DNA of 64,000 bases, taken from contig OW388298.1 of the NCBI GenBank assembly GCA_936450465.1, positions 6,184,035-6,248,034 of the forward strand. Reading direction: 5' to 3'. Positions 27,541-40,697 of this stretch are shown here, in pieces (position 1 is the first letter of the stretch; each line of letters starts with the position of its first letter). Made by a program: the position numbers and the translations under genes. The stretch comes from Gibbula magus (Eukaryota > Mollusca > Gastropoda > Trochida > Trochidae). Under the pieces are notes generated by a model that saw nothing but the letters and a program-made list of their open reading frames with translations, was not told the DNA's origin and ran no database searches.

Positions 27541-28355
27541 TGTTTGATTGAGATGTTTATTATAAACCTATTACAAATTTAAATATTCATAATTAATATA
27601 TGTTATGATTACGTTTAAAAAAAGTAAATTTAGTTGAATACATTGATATAATGATAGCAACTTCAATCGACGTTGTTGGGTAATAAAATCGTTTTTTTGG
27701 GATGAGACACGCCAAGTTGTTTTAGTCAACATGGTAACAAATGTTCATACCTTATATTGAGACTCTTCATTATGATTCTTTCACGTTCAATAATGCCCAC
27801 AATGTTTATATAAACATAGGTGTGTTTTTACCTTATCTACAATTGGATATTTTATAATGACTATAGCTATAATGATTATATATGAAGACACTGTGATCAA
27901 ATTTAATTGAAAACCATATACTGCATGACTGTATATGTAGTATTTGAGAAGGGGTGTCGTCCCTTTTTGTTGACGTGGCAATTGTGATAATTTTGCTAAA
28001 CTATATCAATAAAATTTCACCATCTTTCTGTTAATATTTCGTAATTGCTCAAATAGTCAAATGAATTCCCGCACTATGATTAACCAAACCTGTCAAAACC
28101 TTTTTTAACTTGAAAACGGTAAATATGTTTAATTAAGATGAATAGGAAAATTGCAATATGATTTTTTTATTATTGTAGTTATCTACTATAACTGAAAGAT
28201 TTGAATGATTTTAAAAACTAAAACTTTCATATAGTTTGGGCGTCGGTATTGCTGTGTAACTATAATGCGAAGCACCAAAACATTGATAACGAAAGCTTCA
28301 ACTGATAATGAATATTGTCTGTTTATTTGTAATCAGGTAAGTCAAACAATATTAT
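27541..28355. other. Upstream flank of gene copy 2
   Basis: AT-rich conserved flank equivalent to 40700-41500 and 52310-53085. No coding exon was seen. Confidence 0.5.
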
Positions 28356-28356
28356 A

Positions 28357-28483
28357 CAATTATGGACTCTTGTGGAGGTCGATGTCGTTTTTTATAATCT
28401 GAGTCAAACAATATTGACCGAGCAATATTTATTGACTCAGGTCAATGAAAACTTGTATTGACCTCCACAATAGTCCATAATTG
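28357..28483. mobile_element. Foldback (MITE-like) element, unit 2
   Basis: A 24-bp inverted repeat (arms at 28357-28380 and 28460-28483, one mismatch) encloses a second inverted pair, CTGAGTCAA/TTGACTCAG. It is the same element as at 53087-53215. It has no coding capacity. Confidence 0.65.
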
Positions 28484-28741
28484 TTTTATTATATTGTTTA
28501 AAGAAAACAACACGAGAGGGAACTTTAGTTAATTTGACGTAATTGTTTTGATATATAATTTTGAGAAACAACCAGAACATACGAGTTGTACTAAAAATAA
28601 TCTTTTGTTCAACATTCCCGTCCGCAAAACGATTAATCCTCAGCCAAACGCCTGCATCAAAGGAGACATAAACGTTGCTATGCTTTATAGATATTACCGC
28701 AACAATGGGTCAATGTCAAAGTTGATTGATTTGTCCATTGT

Positions 28742-29550
28742 TTGATGCCTTAAATAAAAGTAAATACTATGTATAGGCGGAGATATGGGGTGGTGGTGGG
28801 AAATGAATTGATACTGAAACTCAGAAATAATTGATAATAACGGATGAAAATTGTCTGCGATTGAGACAAAGGAAATAATTATAAGAAATGCGCATGCGCA
28901 TGATATGTCGCATACAAACAACAAGCAATCAACGGGCCCCTTGCCACAAGTAAAATATAAATGTAAATAATGAATGACTATACCATATAAATTGAAAATA
29001 ATGGAACAAGTAGGTGGCATACATTAAATGATAATGAATATTGGTTGTAATGAAATAAAAAATATTGAAAGCAAATGTTATTTAAATTACAGGTTATGAA
29101 AAAGCAATTAGGGTTGTAAAATATTGATATTAAGAATTTTGTTAATATTGTGTAGTATAAGTTAGAAACAAATTAGTGGAAATATTGTCTTTGGTTCTAA
29201 ACAAGCCTAAAATATTTAAGGCATCAATTTACAACCAAAGAACAACAAACAAATTCAAAGCATTAACTATTTAATAACGCTTTGGATTTAGGGATTCTCA
29301 AGGTCAAAGAAGAATCAGCAAGGTTTAAACCTATGCCCGTCATGGGTATACGAGGGGTGCGCGCCCGGTATGATACTGAATCGCACTGAAGATTGATACG
29401 AAGACCAAAGACTGGTTGGGGTTGTGCGCCCACAACCGAATTGGCGACCAGTTTCACATGAAATTACGATTTGGGGGGTGAGATTCTGCGAAGCGGAACT
29501 ACCCCATACGAAGGTGATATTGATAGATATCTGAGAATCCCCAAAGTCAA
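28742..29550. mobile_element. Insertion specific to unit 2, with inverted repeats
   Basis: Unit 2 departs from the paralogous units near 28741 and rejoins near 29550 (TTTCTATGGACATAT). Within it, TTGATGCCTTAAAT (28742-28755) is matched by its perfect reverse complement at 29214-29227, enclosing about 490 bp that may be a non-autonomous DNA element. The right part, 29228-29550, is more GC-rich and carries GGGATTCTCA/TGAGAATCCC. No transposase and no clear target-site duplication were seen. Confidence 0.45.
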
Positions 29551-30288
29551 TATTGTTTTCTATGGACATATCACGACGAATCAGAACTGGTAGAAACATC
29601 TTTACTATAATAAAGTGCGATATCTTTTGTATCACATAGAATTGATTAATATAAGAAACATATTGTTTAAATTCAACCAAATTGAATATAAAGTTTTTCA
29701 TAATCTTTGTTGCGTTAAGGTTGCTAACGTAAGCAATGAAAACAATAAATTTCAAGAAATAACTTCGGAATGACATTTTATTCTTCATATATTGAGATGA
29801 CTGCTTGTTTTTAAACATACCCGTTTACCATCTCAAAGAATTAAGACCTAGATTACCATATTTTTGTTTTTGTAAATGACTACAATATGATTTATATAGA
29901 ACGTATCTGTCTCATAAAGTATTTAATAATAATGTCATGAAGAATAAAGCATGTATGAAAAAATGCTCGGATCTGTTCTTAGTCCAATTCATTTTATATG
30001 ATTGTCAGGGAATAAGTTAATGAAGGGACAACCAAATATGTCTGTTATATGTATTTTATGTACTTAAAACCTTCATTCAGTGGCCAATAGAAATGTACAA
30101 AATTAGTGTTTTGGGATGGTCAATATACTGCACCAGGAATAACCATTGTGTTTTGCGAGCCATGACGAGCTAAATACACAGTGTTTATTACTATAATATA
30201 ATATATATACATAAATTTTATATGTGCACATGTGCTCATATCAATAATATTAATAATATTAATATTATTATTTTCAATCATATGGGTA

Positions 30289-30374
30289 ATATAATATAAT
30301 ATAATATAATATAATATAATATAATATAATATAATATAATATAATATAATATAATATAATATAATATAATATAA
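30289..30374. repeat. AATAT microsatellite at unit 2/3 junction
   Basis: About 17 perfect TAATA units. The unit-start segment that normally follows is deleted, and the next sequence resumes in the middle of the conserved block (AAGCCGATGAATTTT). Confidence 0.95.
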
Positions 30375-31254
30375 TGAACCCGGCACTAAAGTGTTCTCTA
30401 CAAGCCGATGAATTTTACGCTAGTGTTTATCCCACATGTGCAACGTATCGTGTAATGACACATTTTGATAATAGTAGCTATACCTTCCGTCTCGCCATTA
30501 CACAGACAAAACGTCGTTTATACCTCAAAGTATGAACAAATGATGAATGTCCAGTTAACTCCTTACTTAAAACATAAATAATTACATATTCTATCTTGTT
30601 TTAATGCTTTTAAAACATATATTTTTTATTAAAGCTGTGGGATCCAAAAACGAATTCCTTTCAAGGTGATAAAGTAATGTATATTGTCTATATTTCTAAA
30701 TTAAGATACTGTGACAAAACACTTGACGTTTCAGAAAATATGATTGTTCACCTTTCTATCAAAATGCAGTGAATCATATACTCCCAAACGTCGTGTATGT
30801 TCAAAACAATGACGCTGTAGTGCAGAAAATGTTGTCACAAAAAACTGTGGGAACAAAAGTCACTTCAACGTTGTCCAATGCAAGAGGCAGACACATCACG
30901 TCATTAACTATATAAAACAATGTATTATGATTTATTTTACAACAGCAATTTGACTAAACAATTCACTGTCAAAAGGGAATGTCAAATTTCATTTCGATCG
31001 TCTTGGGATATGATAGCATATCACTTCCACAACGATTTCCACAAAGCAGACATTCTTTCTGAGTACTGTTTCTAATGTGCAAAAGGTTAATTGAATGCTT
31101 ATGAAAATCTAATTGAATACCAACCAATTGAATTGTGCTTTTATTCAACTTTTCATAACAGAATCTTCCTCTTTCAATTAAATGTTTTATTCGAATTTGA
31201 GTTCACAGAATACAATGGATGTTATTTCGCTTCTTTTCGTCGAACTATTTTGGG

Positions 31255-34200
31255 TCAGTATTTATTCTGTTTCCACCCAGTCCACGTTACTCCCTTCTGA
31301 AATACAGTCCAAACAAATGATTTCGACAATGGTTATTATCTAATTAATTCAGGCCTGCAAATTATTTATCACCTTAAATAGATAAATATTTACTCAATAA
31401 CTAACGCTGATGGGGAATGAAAATTATCTTTACCGAGTTATATCATTTTTGCGTAATTCTCGAATCTTGGCAATGATATGCCATACCCCGTCAGGAGTTG
31501 GTCATGGTGTATATTACCCATTAACAAAATCAAGTAAAACACAACTATTAAAAGCCAAACGATTCCCTTAAAAGACAAGAGAAGAAGATGAATCTCCATA
31601 TCCAAACACGACTGACGTGGATTCACTACTTACGTACTATGCACATTTAAGATGTCCACTGTGGAAATGTCTTTCACAATAAAAGATAGATGTGGTTTTA
31701 TTTCAGAGTGTTGTATTTCTGCCCAATAGTATCAATCCATGATTATACGATATAAGCTATTATAATATGCATAGCAAGAGATCTGCAAATTTGGCTCAAA
31801 CCGAACATCCTCGTGACGTTGCAATTAAGAATGTGAAGTCATAACTGCTCATACCTATGACGTCATAGCTTTCGAACGAGAGTCGTCGGTTTACAGCTTT
31901 CAGTAGTTATATATAGCAAATTAGTTCTTTTCATTTCTGTTGGGATTTTTCTTTGCTTTGCTTTAAATGATAACTTTGTTATTTTTCCAAGATAAATATT
32001 AATTCTACCATAGCTTTGTAAAAGTTTGCATCTGATTGGCTACTGTGAAAAATCAGAAACAGTATAATTTGGTTATAGAATGCTCTGTGAAAGCTTTCAT
32101 TCTCCAAAAAACTTATATGCATGAATATGTTTTAAAATTAGCTGTTGTTCAAAATGCCACGAAGTAAATAATTTGGATAATAAATCTGGAACTGATCAAA
32201 ATAAGACAGGAAACGGTGAAAGTTAACATTGCAGTCCGAAAAAATGCCACGAAGTAAATAATTTGGAAAATGAATCTGGGACTGATCAAAATAAGACAGG
32301 AAACGGTGAAAGTTAACATTGCAGTCCGAAAAATCTGTTATTAAACAACTTCGCATTTCAGGAGCGTTCTCCAATAACTTTAATTGGGATGACAAAAAGG
32401 TTAAAAAAATTGCATTATATCATCTTGAAACTGTCGAAATGCAGAATAAATTTACTTAAACGTAATTTACAAACTTGACACCATAATACTATTGTCAATT
32501 TCGAAAAGTTTGCAGAAATTACCACAGATGGTGATGCAACTTGGAAAACAATACCATTTACAGAAAAGAGTGAGCTCCCTTTAATGCATTTGCAAACGTT
32601 CACTATTTTCCCAAGCCTTATAACATGCTTTGTCATTCCAAATTACCAAATAAATCACATTTGTATAAATGTTATAAAAACTCTAAATTATCCGTTATAC
32701 AAGTCTCACACTATGTGTTCCACAGGAAATCAAATTTATAACTATAATAATTTCTCAGTTTTCAAACACAGTATGCTGATCTCCTATTCATTCAAATTAC
32801 CTTTGATAGCAATCGTCCTTGTAAATCAGTACTTCTCCATCCCTGTATAACAGCCCTTCTTTCTCCGCCAACACCACCATCACCTCCACCACCACCTTCA
32901 CCACCATCCGCATCACCATCTCCACCACTACCACCACGACCACCACCACCACCACCCCAGTTGTATCCACAAGTACTCTGCCCTTCCACGGAGGCGACTC
33001 CAACCTCCAAATAGTCCTTCTGAAATATAGTCAATAAAAATGGTATCAATCAATCAACCCAGAGACGGTAAGTTTTGTAATTGTCAATCTCCTATATTAT
33101 AAAGTGAAAGTTTCAACAAGCTGGATACACATGTCTACCGTGATTCCTAGTAATCTTTTGGTGGTTAAGCCTTTTATTTGATATCAGTAGACACTTGGGT
33201 GAGATATGTCACCTTATCTAGATCAGTAACACCTTTTACAAGAAGTAACAAAGATATATGCAGATCAAACTGTTATTTCTTTAAATTTTAATTTAGTTAT
33301 TTTTCCAAAATTAATATCCACTGTGTTTCATACAAATTACCTTGGATGGAGATCGTCCTTGGAAATCAGTACTTCTCTGTTCCTGCATAACATCTCTTCT
33401 ACCTTCATCACTATCTCCATCGACAGCCCAACCCACGTCCCCGGTGCCTCCCTTTCCTTCCACAGTCTCGACTCCAACCTCCTCATGGTTCTCCTGAAAT
33501 ATTCAATACAGATGGTATCAATCAATCATCTCAGAGATGGTAAGTTTTGAAATTGTCAATCTCCTATATTATAAAGTGAAAGTTTCAACAAGCTGGATAC
33601 ACATGTCTACCGTGATTCCTTGTAATTCTCTTGATGGTTAAGGCTTTTATTTGATATCAGAAGGGTGAGATTCTCTATATGACGCCTTAACTAGATCATA
33701 TACTGCTTTTCCACAAAATAAAATTGCATCCAGAAACACCGTTGAGTTGCTTGTATATGCCATTGCAAAATTATATGATTATATTGTTTTATACTGTCTA
33801 TCCTGTAAGTTTTGATTATTTGTACGGAACAACTCCGCTATGCTAAATGCATGATAGACTCACCAACCGGGAACTACATGGTCCCTAGTTATTCCTCTAA
33901 TTGTGGGTAAGATCTTTATTTGAATTTTGAAGTTTGACATTTCCAGAACAAATATGACTACAACAGTTACCCTTTGAGGAAGTTGTTTTGTCCAGACAGC
34001 ATCTTTAGACAAACCTACAAGCTTAACCGAACATGACAATCGGATTACACAACGATCCATAGGTTTGCGTTTGTGGGTGTGGTCATGCAATGTGTAAATT
34101 TCAGTTTTTTGTATTTTCGTTAAATGTCGACTGCAATAGCCAATGGCCACTTTCGGGATCAAAATACAAGGGGATTTCAAGAAATATCCAACTGTAAAGT

Positions 34201-37200
34201 TCTGAAATCGGCAAATAAATTACTTATATGCAGCTTTTTAATTACAAAGCCAAATTAGTACTGACAAACGATTCACTGAAATCACGAAAGTGTATCAGTC
34301 GCGTTTGTCACTTCCTGCGCTTGGATATCAACGTTCATTATATTTCACGTAATTTAATTTAAATTCATCAAAACAATTCAAAATTACCATATATCTAATC
34401 CTTAGATATCTAACTTGGTAATTTCGCATGGTTATTGTATAAATATGTGTTTTAGTAAATTTCATAAAACCCAATGATGTGATGTAATGACAGTGACAAT
34501 TATTTACAAAGCTATTCAATCAGGTATGGCACAGGCGGTGACAAGAGGCGTCCTTGTGGCCAATCATGCTGTCATGCTCATGTGAGCTTGTCGGACTAAA
34601 TATGCAGTTGTTCTCAAACCGGCTGGTCTTAATAATTAATTACAAGTGTATATTGTCTCGATTTTATGCTCATTGCTCAGTTGAAATATCACCCAATTTA
34701 GATATTACTAAAAACTATTTTAAATGCACATTTACTACATTAAGAGATATGTTTGTTAACTCTTAAGTGTCTAAAGCGTTCATCTCTTGCTACATGGTAA
34801 TCTGTTTTAAAGAGTATTACTTACCTTTGAAAGAAAATACATAAATAACAGCATGCAGATTATTTTGGGATTATCCCATGTTTTAATGATTATGTTGTTA
34901 TTTTTTCCGAGATAAATATCAATTATCAACTATTAGTTTCCTCGATTTATTTGAGACCACGTCTTTAACTTGAAATTACATAAATAACATTATTCAGATA
35001 AAAAAGAAAAAAAAACATATTATAGTCATTTCTGGTGGAATTTTCTTTGCTTTAAATGATAACTTTGCTATTTTTCCAAGATAAATATCAATTCTACCAT
35101 AGCTTTGCAAAATCCTTGTATCTGATTGGCTACTGTGAAAAATCAGAGACAGTATAATTTGGTTATAGAATGCTCTGTGAAAGCTTTCATTCTCCAAAAA
35201 CTTATATGCATGAATATGTTTTAAAATTAGCTGTTGTTCAAAATGCCACGAAGTAAATAATTTGGATAATAAATCTGAAACTGATCAAAATAACACAGGA
35301 AACGGTGAAAGTTAACATTGCAGTTCGAAAAATCATATCAACAACTTGCATTTCAGAAGCGTTCTCCAATAACTTAAAATTGGATGACAAAAAGGTTAAA
35401 AACGTGCATTATATCATCTGGAAGCTGTCGAAATGCAGAATAAACTTACTTAAACGTAATTTTCAAACTTGACACCGTATTACTATTGTCAATTTCTAAA
35501 AGTTTGCAGAAATTGCCACAGATGGTGATGCAACTTGGAAAACAATACCATTTAAAGAAAAGAGTGAGCTTCCTTTAATGCATTTGCAAACGTTCACTAT
35601 TTTCCCAAGTCTTATAACATGCTATGTCATTCCAAATTACCAAATAAATCACATTTGTATAAATGTTATTAAAACTCTAAATTATCCGTTATACAAGTCT
35701 CACACTATGTGTTCCACAGGAAATCAAATTTATAACTATAATAATTTCTCAGTTTTCAAACACAGTATGCTGATCTCCTATTCATTTAAATTACCTTGGA
35801 TAGCAATCGTCCTTGTAAATCAGTACTTCTCCAGCCCTGTATAACAGCTCTTCTTTCTCCGCCAACACCTCCATCACCTCCACCACCACCTTCACCACCA
35901 TCCGCATCACCACCACCTCCACTACCTCCACGACCACCACCACCACCTCCACCAACACCACCACCACCCCATTTATATCCACAAGTACTCTGCCCTTCCA
36001 TGGAGGCGACTCCAACCTCCACAAAGTCCTTCTGAAATATAGTCAATAAAAAGGGCATCAATCAATCAACCCAGAGACGGTAAGTTTTGAAATTGTCAAT
36101 CTCCTATATCATAAAGTGAAAGTTTCAACAAGCTGGATACACATGTCTACCGTGATTCCTAGTAATTCCCTTAGGGTCTAAGGCTTTTATTTGATATCAG
36201 AAGACACTTGGGTGAGATATGTCACCTTATCTAGATCATTAACACCTCTTACAAGAAGTCACAAAGATATATGCAGATCAAACTGTTATTTCTTTGAATG
36301 TTAATTTTGTTATTTTTTCAAGATAAATATCAACTATGATTCATACAAATTACCTTCGATGGAGATCGACCTTGAAAATCAGTACTTCTCTGTTACTGCA
36401 TAATAGCTGTTCTATAATCGTTATTCCAAAATTGGTTTCAAAATATGTTTGCATTTTTAAGTTAACTCAAACTCAGAACGGATATATGCCACCTTGATTA
36501 GATGATATAATACTTTTCACACTGTAGAACTTTATTTAGAATTATGATTGAGTACTGACGATTGTGTAGCTTTCATTCTGTCTTTCTCATCACCAGAACT
36601 TTTTAATATATGTTCGAATTAAACCCAATCAGCTACATTAATGATCTACAAGCCTCACCGACCTGGATACACACGTCTTCCATGATTCCTAATTATTCCT
36701 TTGTGGATAAAACCTTTATTTGAGTTTTAAAATTTGATATTTCCAGAGAAACATTTCTGCCCCAGGTACTCTTTGGGAAGGTTGGTTTGTCCAGACAGCA
36801 TCTTCAGACTATCCCTACAAGCTGTCCCTACTGACCGAACATGACAATCAATGTTCGCCACTTTCCACAGATTGACTTTTTGTGGATGAGGACACTGAGT
36901 GAATTTCAGTTGTATCAGTTCAAACTTGCTCAAAGAATAAATCAACAATAATTGAACTTGTATGTAACACTTTTACCCAACTTTACACATGTGGCAGTCA
37001 ATACTCATAAATGTGCATTTATTAATCTGAAGTTTCTGTTACCATAGGGAGACTGTACTTCTACACTTGTTAGGAAATGTCTTGGATGCATTGCAGCAAG
37101 GTGGAATTTAGATGTTAATCATTTGGAATCATACAACTCACACTTTCTGTCAATCGTCCTTGTAAATCAGCATCCCTCCTTTCTGGATTCGTGTCATGAA

Positions 37201-40200
37201 AGAGAAAGTGGAATAGTTCCATAATGAGTTTAATAATACAGTTGAGAATAATATCTTTAATAAACTGTTTGAAGAGGCTAAAGGTTATCTCAAAATATAT
37301 CTGCACACAATCCTGTGAGTCTTCACCGGACGACCGAATGTTGAAACTGCCTGTTTGTAGACATTTGTTGAGTCCCAATAGTAGCAATTTTCAGGAAACC
37401 TAATGGTCATGTGTACACATGAATTAATTATCTTTATCACCTTTTGAGGAATGAATGTGTGTAATTTTGTATGTTATATAAATATCAACTCATGTCTCAC
37501 AATATATAGCAACGCTAATGACAATAGTTAATGGTTATACATGGTTGTTGACGTCATGGCTATAATGATAACAATACATGATTTAGGAAATTATTGATTA
37601 TTTACCACATTCAGGGTTAATTACAACTCGTTATAACTGAAAGTAGACTAATATGTTACCTGGTCCGGAACTCAGTTCACCAACGTCATGTTGTATAATT
37701 CCTGCCTGTGAATTAGAGAGATAAATATAATTTACATCATGAGTAACAATCATGCTCTTATCTTTATTTCCACTTAAAAATAGGCCTGGGTATACATGGT
37801 GTTTTTGAAGGATATAGTATCGGGTTAAATAATCGAGTGGGCCCAGAATTCCCACTTGAATAACATCGGCTTAGGATCAAGAAACCAGTTTCCTGAGATA
37901 TGATGCTCAACATGCAAGATTACATTCCGAAAATTGAAAGAGGATGATTACCAAAGGTTACCAAAACTCTCTCTCTCAGTGAAAGATATATATAGAGAAT
38001 CCAGTAAACGATTTATGGGACAATCAGCTGGCGTCACATTGTGAACTATTCACAGTTCCGCTGTGATCTTGAGAATAATGCCGAGATCTCCAAAATCTAA
38101 GCCCACAAGTATTTACCTGAATGTAAACCAGCATCAGGGAGCCACAAGTACTTACCTGAATGTAAACAAGCGTCAGGGAGCCCACAATAACTTACCTGAA
38201 TGTAAACAAGCATCAGGGAGCCACAAGTACTTACCTGATTGTAAACCAGCGTCTGGGAGCTATATGTACTTACCTGAATGTAAACTAGCGTCAGGGAGAA
38301 TAAACACATTTACATGAATGTAAATCAGCGTCAGGAAGCCCGCAAGTACGTACCTGAATGTAAACCAGCGTCAAGTTGGCAACAACCTCTCACCTTAATG
38401 TAAACCCGCGTCAGGGAGCCCGGAAGTATTTACCTGAATTGAAACCAGCGTCAGTGAGCCGACAGATACTTACCTGAATGTAAACATGTGTCTGGGAGCC
38501 TACAAGTACTTACCTGAATGTAAACCAGCTTCAGGAAGCCCACACGTACTTACCTGAATGTAAACCAGCGTCAGGGAGCCCACAAACTCTCACCTTAATG
38601 TAAACCCGCGTCAGGGAGATCACAAATACTTACCTGAATGTAAACCCGCGTCAGGGAGCCAATAAGAACTTACCTGAATGTTAAACAGCGTGAGGGAGCC
38701 ATAAGTACTCACCTGAATGTAAACAAGCGTCAGTGAGCCGAGATATACTTATCTGAATGTAAACCTTCGTCTTGGAGCCTACAAGTACTTACCTGAATGT
38801 AAACCAGTGTCAGGGAGCCTAAAAGTACTAACCTGAATGTAAATCAGTGTCAGGGAGCCTCCAAACTTTTACATGGATGTAAACCAGCATCAGGGAGCCC
38901 AAAAGTACTTAACTCAATGTAAACCAGCTGTCAGAGATCCCACAATTACTTATCTGAATTTTAACTAGCGTCAGAGATCCTAAAAGTACTTACCTGAATG
39001 TAAACCAGCGTCAGGGAGTCCACAAGTAGTTACCTGAATGTAAACCAGCGCCATGGAGTCCACAAATACTTACCTGAATGTAAACCAGCATCAGGGAGCC
39101 TAAAAACATTTACATGAATGCAAACCAGCGTCAGGAAGCCCAAAGTACGTACCTGAATGTAAACCAGCGTCAGGGAGCCCACAAACTCTCACCTTAATGC
39201 AAACCCGCGCCAGGGAGCCCGCAAGTATTTACCTTAATTGAAACCGGCGTCAGGGAGACCACAAGTACTCACCGGAATGTAAACCAGCGTCAGGAAGCCG
39301 ACAAGAACTTACCTGAATGTAAAACAGCGTGAGGGAGCCATAAGTACTCACCTGAATGTAAACAAGTGTCAGGGAGCCCACAAGAACTTACCTGAATGTA
39401 AAACAGCGTCAGGGAGCCCACAAGTACCTACCTGAATGTAAACCAGCGTCAGGGATCCCACAAACTCTCATCTTAATGTAAACCCGCGTCAGGGAGCCCA
39501 CAGGTACCTACCTGAATGTAAACCCGCGTCAGGGAGCCCACAAACTCTCACCGTAATGTAAACACGCGTCAGGGAGCCCACAAACTCTCACCTTAATGTA
39601 AACCCGCGTCAGGGAGCCATAAGTACTCACATGAATGTAAACCAATGTCAGGGAGCCTCCAAACTTTTACATGAATGTAAACCAGCGTCAGGGAGCCCAA
39701 AAGTACTTAACTCAATGTCAATTAGCGTCAGAGATCCCACATGTGCTTACCTGAATGTAAACCAGCGTCAGGGATCCCATAATTTCTCACCTGAATGTAA
39801 ACCAACATCAGGAAGCCCACAAATACTTACCTGAATGTGAACCAGCGTCAGAGATCCTGCAAGTACTTACCTGAATGTTAACCAACATCAGGAAGCCCAC
39901 AAATACTTACCTGAATGTGAACCAGCGTCAGAGATCCTGCAAGTACTTACCTGAATGTAAACCAGCGTCAGGGAGTCCACAAGTAGTTACCTGAATGTGA
40001 ACCAGCATCACGTAGCCCCCAAACTTTTACCTGAATGAAAACTAGCGTCAGGGAGCCCACAAGTACTTACGTGAATGTAAACCAGCGTCAGGGAGCCCAC
40101 AAGTACTTACCTGAATGTAAACCAGCGTAAGGGAGCCCACAAGGACTTACCTGAATTTAAACCAGCGTCAGAGATCCCACAAGTGCTTACCTGAATGTAA

Positions 40201-40650
40201 GCCAGCGTCAGGGAGCCCATAATTTCTTACCTGAATGTAAACCAACGTCAGGAAGCCCACAAATACTTACCTGAATGTAAACCAGCGTAATGGAATCCAC
40301 AAGTACTTACCTGAATGTGAACCAGCGTCAGAGATAGTATAAGTACTTACCTGAATGTAAACCAGCGTCATTGAGTCCACAAGTAGTTACCTGAATGTAC
40401 ACCAGCGCCAGGGAGCCTCCAAACTTTTACCTGAATGTCTACCAGCGTCGGGGACCTCACAAGTACTTACCTGAATGTAAACCAGCGTCAGAGATCCCAC
40501 AAGTACTTACCTGAATGTAAAACAGATTCAGAGAGCCCACAAATACTTACCTGAATGTTAACCTGCGTCAGGGAGCCTACAAGTACTTACCTGAATGTAA
40601 ACCAGCGTCAGGGAGCCAACAAGTACAACGATTAGGACTTTAGACATCAT
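31255..40650 (-). CDS. Secreted repeat protein gene, copy 3
   Basis: Exons in transcript order: 40591-40650 (signal peptide MMSKVLIVVLVGSLTLVYIQ), 37660-37705 (AGIIQHDVGELSSGP), 37142-37182 (RRDADLQGRLTES), G 35795-36031 (79 codons), V 33341-33493 (51 codons, normal TTTCAG acceptor), G 32801-33019 (73 codons), last exon 31255-31296 (13 codons plus stop). Phases agree throughout, giving about 265 residues. S exons are absent. A truncated V exon (36354 to about 36416) keeps its donor but has no 5' part and carries an in-frame TAA, so it must be skipped. Both G exons begin KDYLEV/KDFVEV and share GQSTCGY before the glycine run. The G-V pair arose by an internal duplication of about 3 kb. The protein is predicted to enter the secretory pathway. 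Its function is unknown to me. Confidence 0.68.
31857..31866. promoter_or_regulatory. CRE/bZIP palindrome, unit 3
   Basis: ATGACGTCAT at the equivalent place in unit 3. Confidence 0.3.
31940..33700. repeat. Intragenic duplication in unit 3, left block
   Basis: This block (G and V exons plus flanks) is repeated at about 35020-36430, with an offset of 2994 bp over the G exon (3090 bp left of the 90-bp duplication). It gives gene copy 3 two G exons. The right block has lost most of its V exon. Confidence 0.85.
32155..32334. repeat. 90-bp tandem duplication, unit 3
   Basis: Two copies of a 90-bp unit starting TGCCACGAAGTAAATAATTT, in the intron between the distal G exon and the last exon. The second U3 block, near 35245, has only one copy. 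Confidence 0.85.
35020..36430. repeat. Intragenic duplication in unit 3, right block
   Basis: Second copy of the G-V exon block. The V exon is cut at about 36416, and the sequence jumps to material that in unit 1 lies upstream of the S exons, so one deletion removed the V 5' part and the S exons. Confidence 0.8.
38098..40626 (-). repeat. 40-bp splice-donor minisatellite, copy 3 (longest)
   Basis: About 63 units of the 40-mer, the longest array. Most units keep TTCAG|GTAAGT on the minus strand. A subfamily reads TTAAG|GTGAGAGTTTG (plus-strand CTCTCACCTTAATGTAAACC), again a plausible donor. Units of 38-41 bp occur. Runs of 39-bp units create short repetitive open frames on both strands that need no coding explanation. 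Confidence 0.93.
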
Positions 40651-40688
40651 GGCCTCATCGACAGTGATCACAATTGTTATGGAGACGT

Positions 40689-40697
40689 CTTTTATTA
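40689..40697 (-). promoter_or_regulatory. TATA-like element, gene copy 3
   Basis: Minus-strand TAATAAAAG, 39 nt upstream of the first ATG, conserved with the paralogues. Confidence 0.35.

Noticed and set aside
30120..30386. Open frame rich in Leu-Tyr-Tyr-Ile-Ile
   Set aside because: It is a translation of the AATAT microsatellite. The similar frame at 53997-54215 has the same cause.
31438..31626. Hydrophobic minus-strand frame MEIHLLLLSFKG as a second signal peptide
   Set aside because: The equivalent sequence in unit 2 stops after about 17 codons and diverges in units 1 and 5, so it is not conserved.
38098..40626. A CRISPR-like or direct-repeat array
   Set aside because: Units are contiguous with no unique spacers, drift gradually, and the setting is eukaryotic and intronic.
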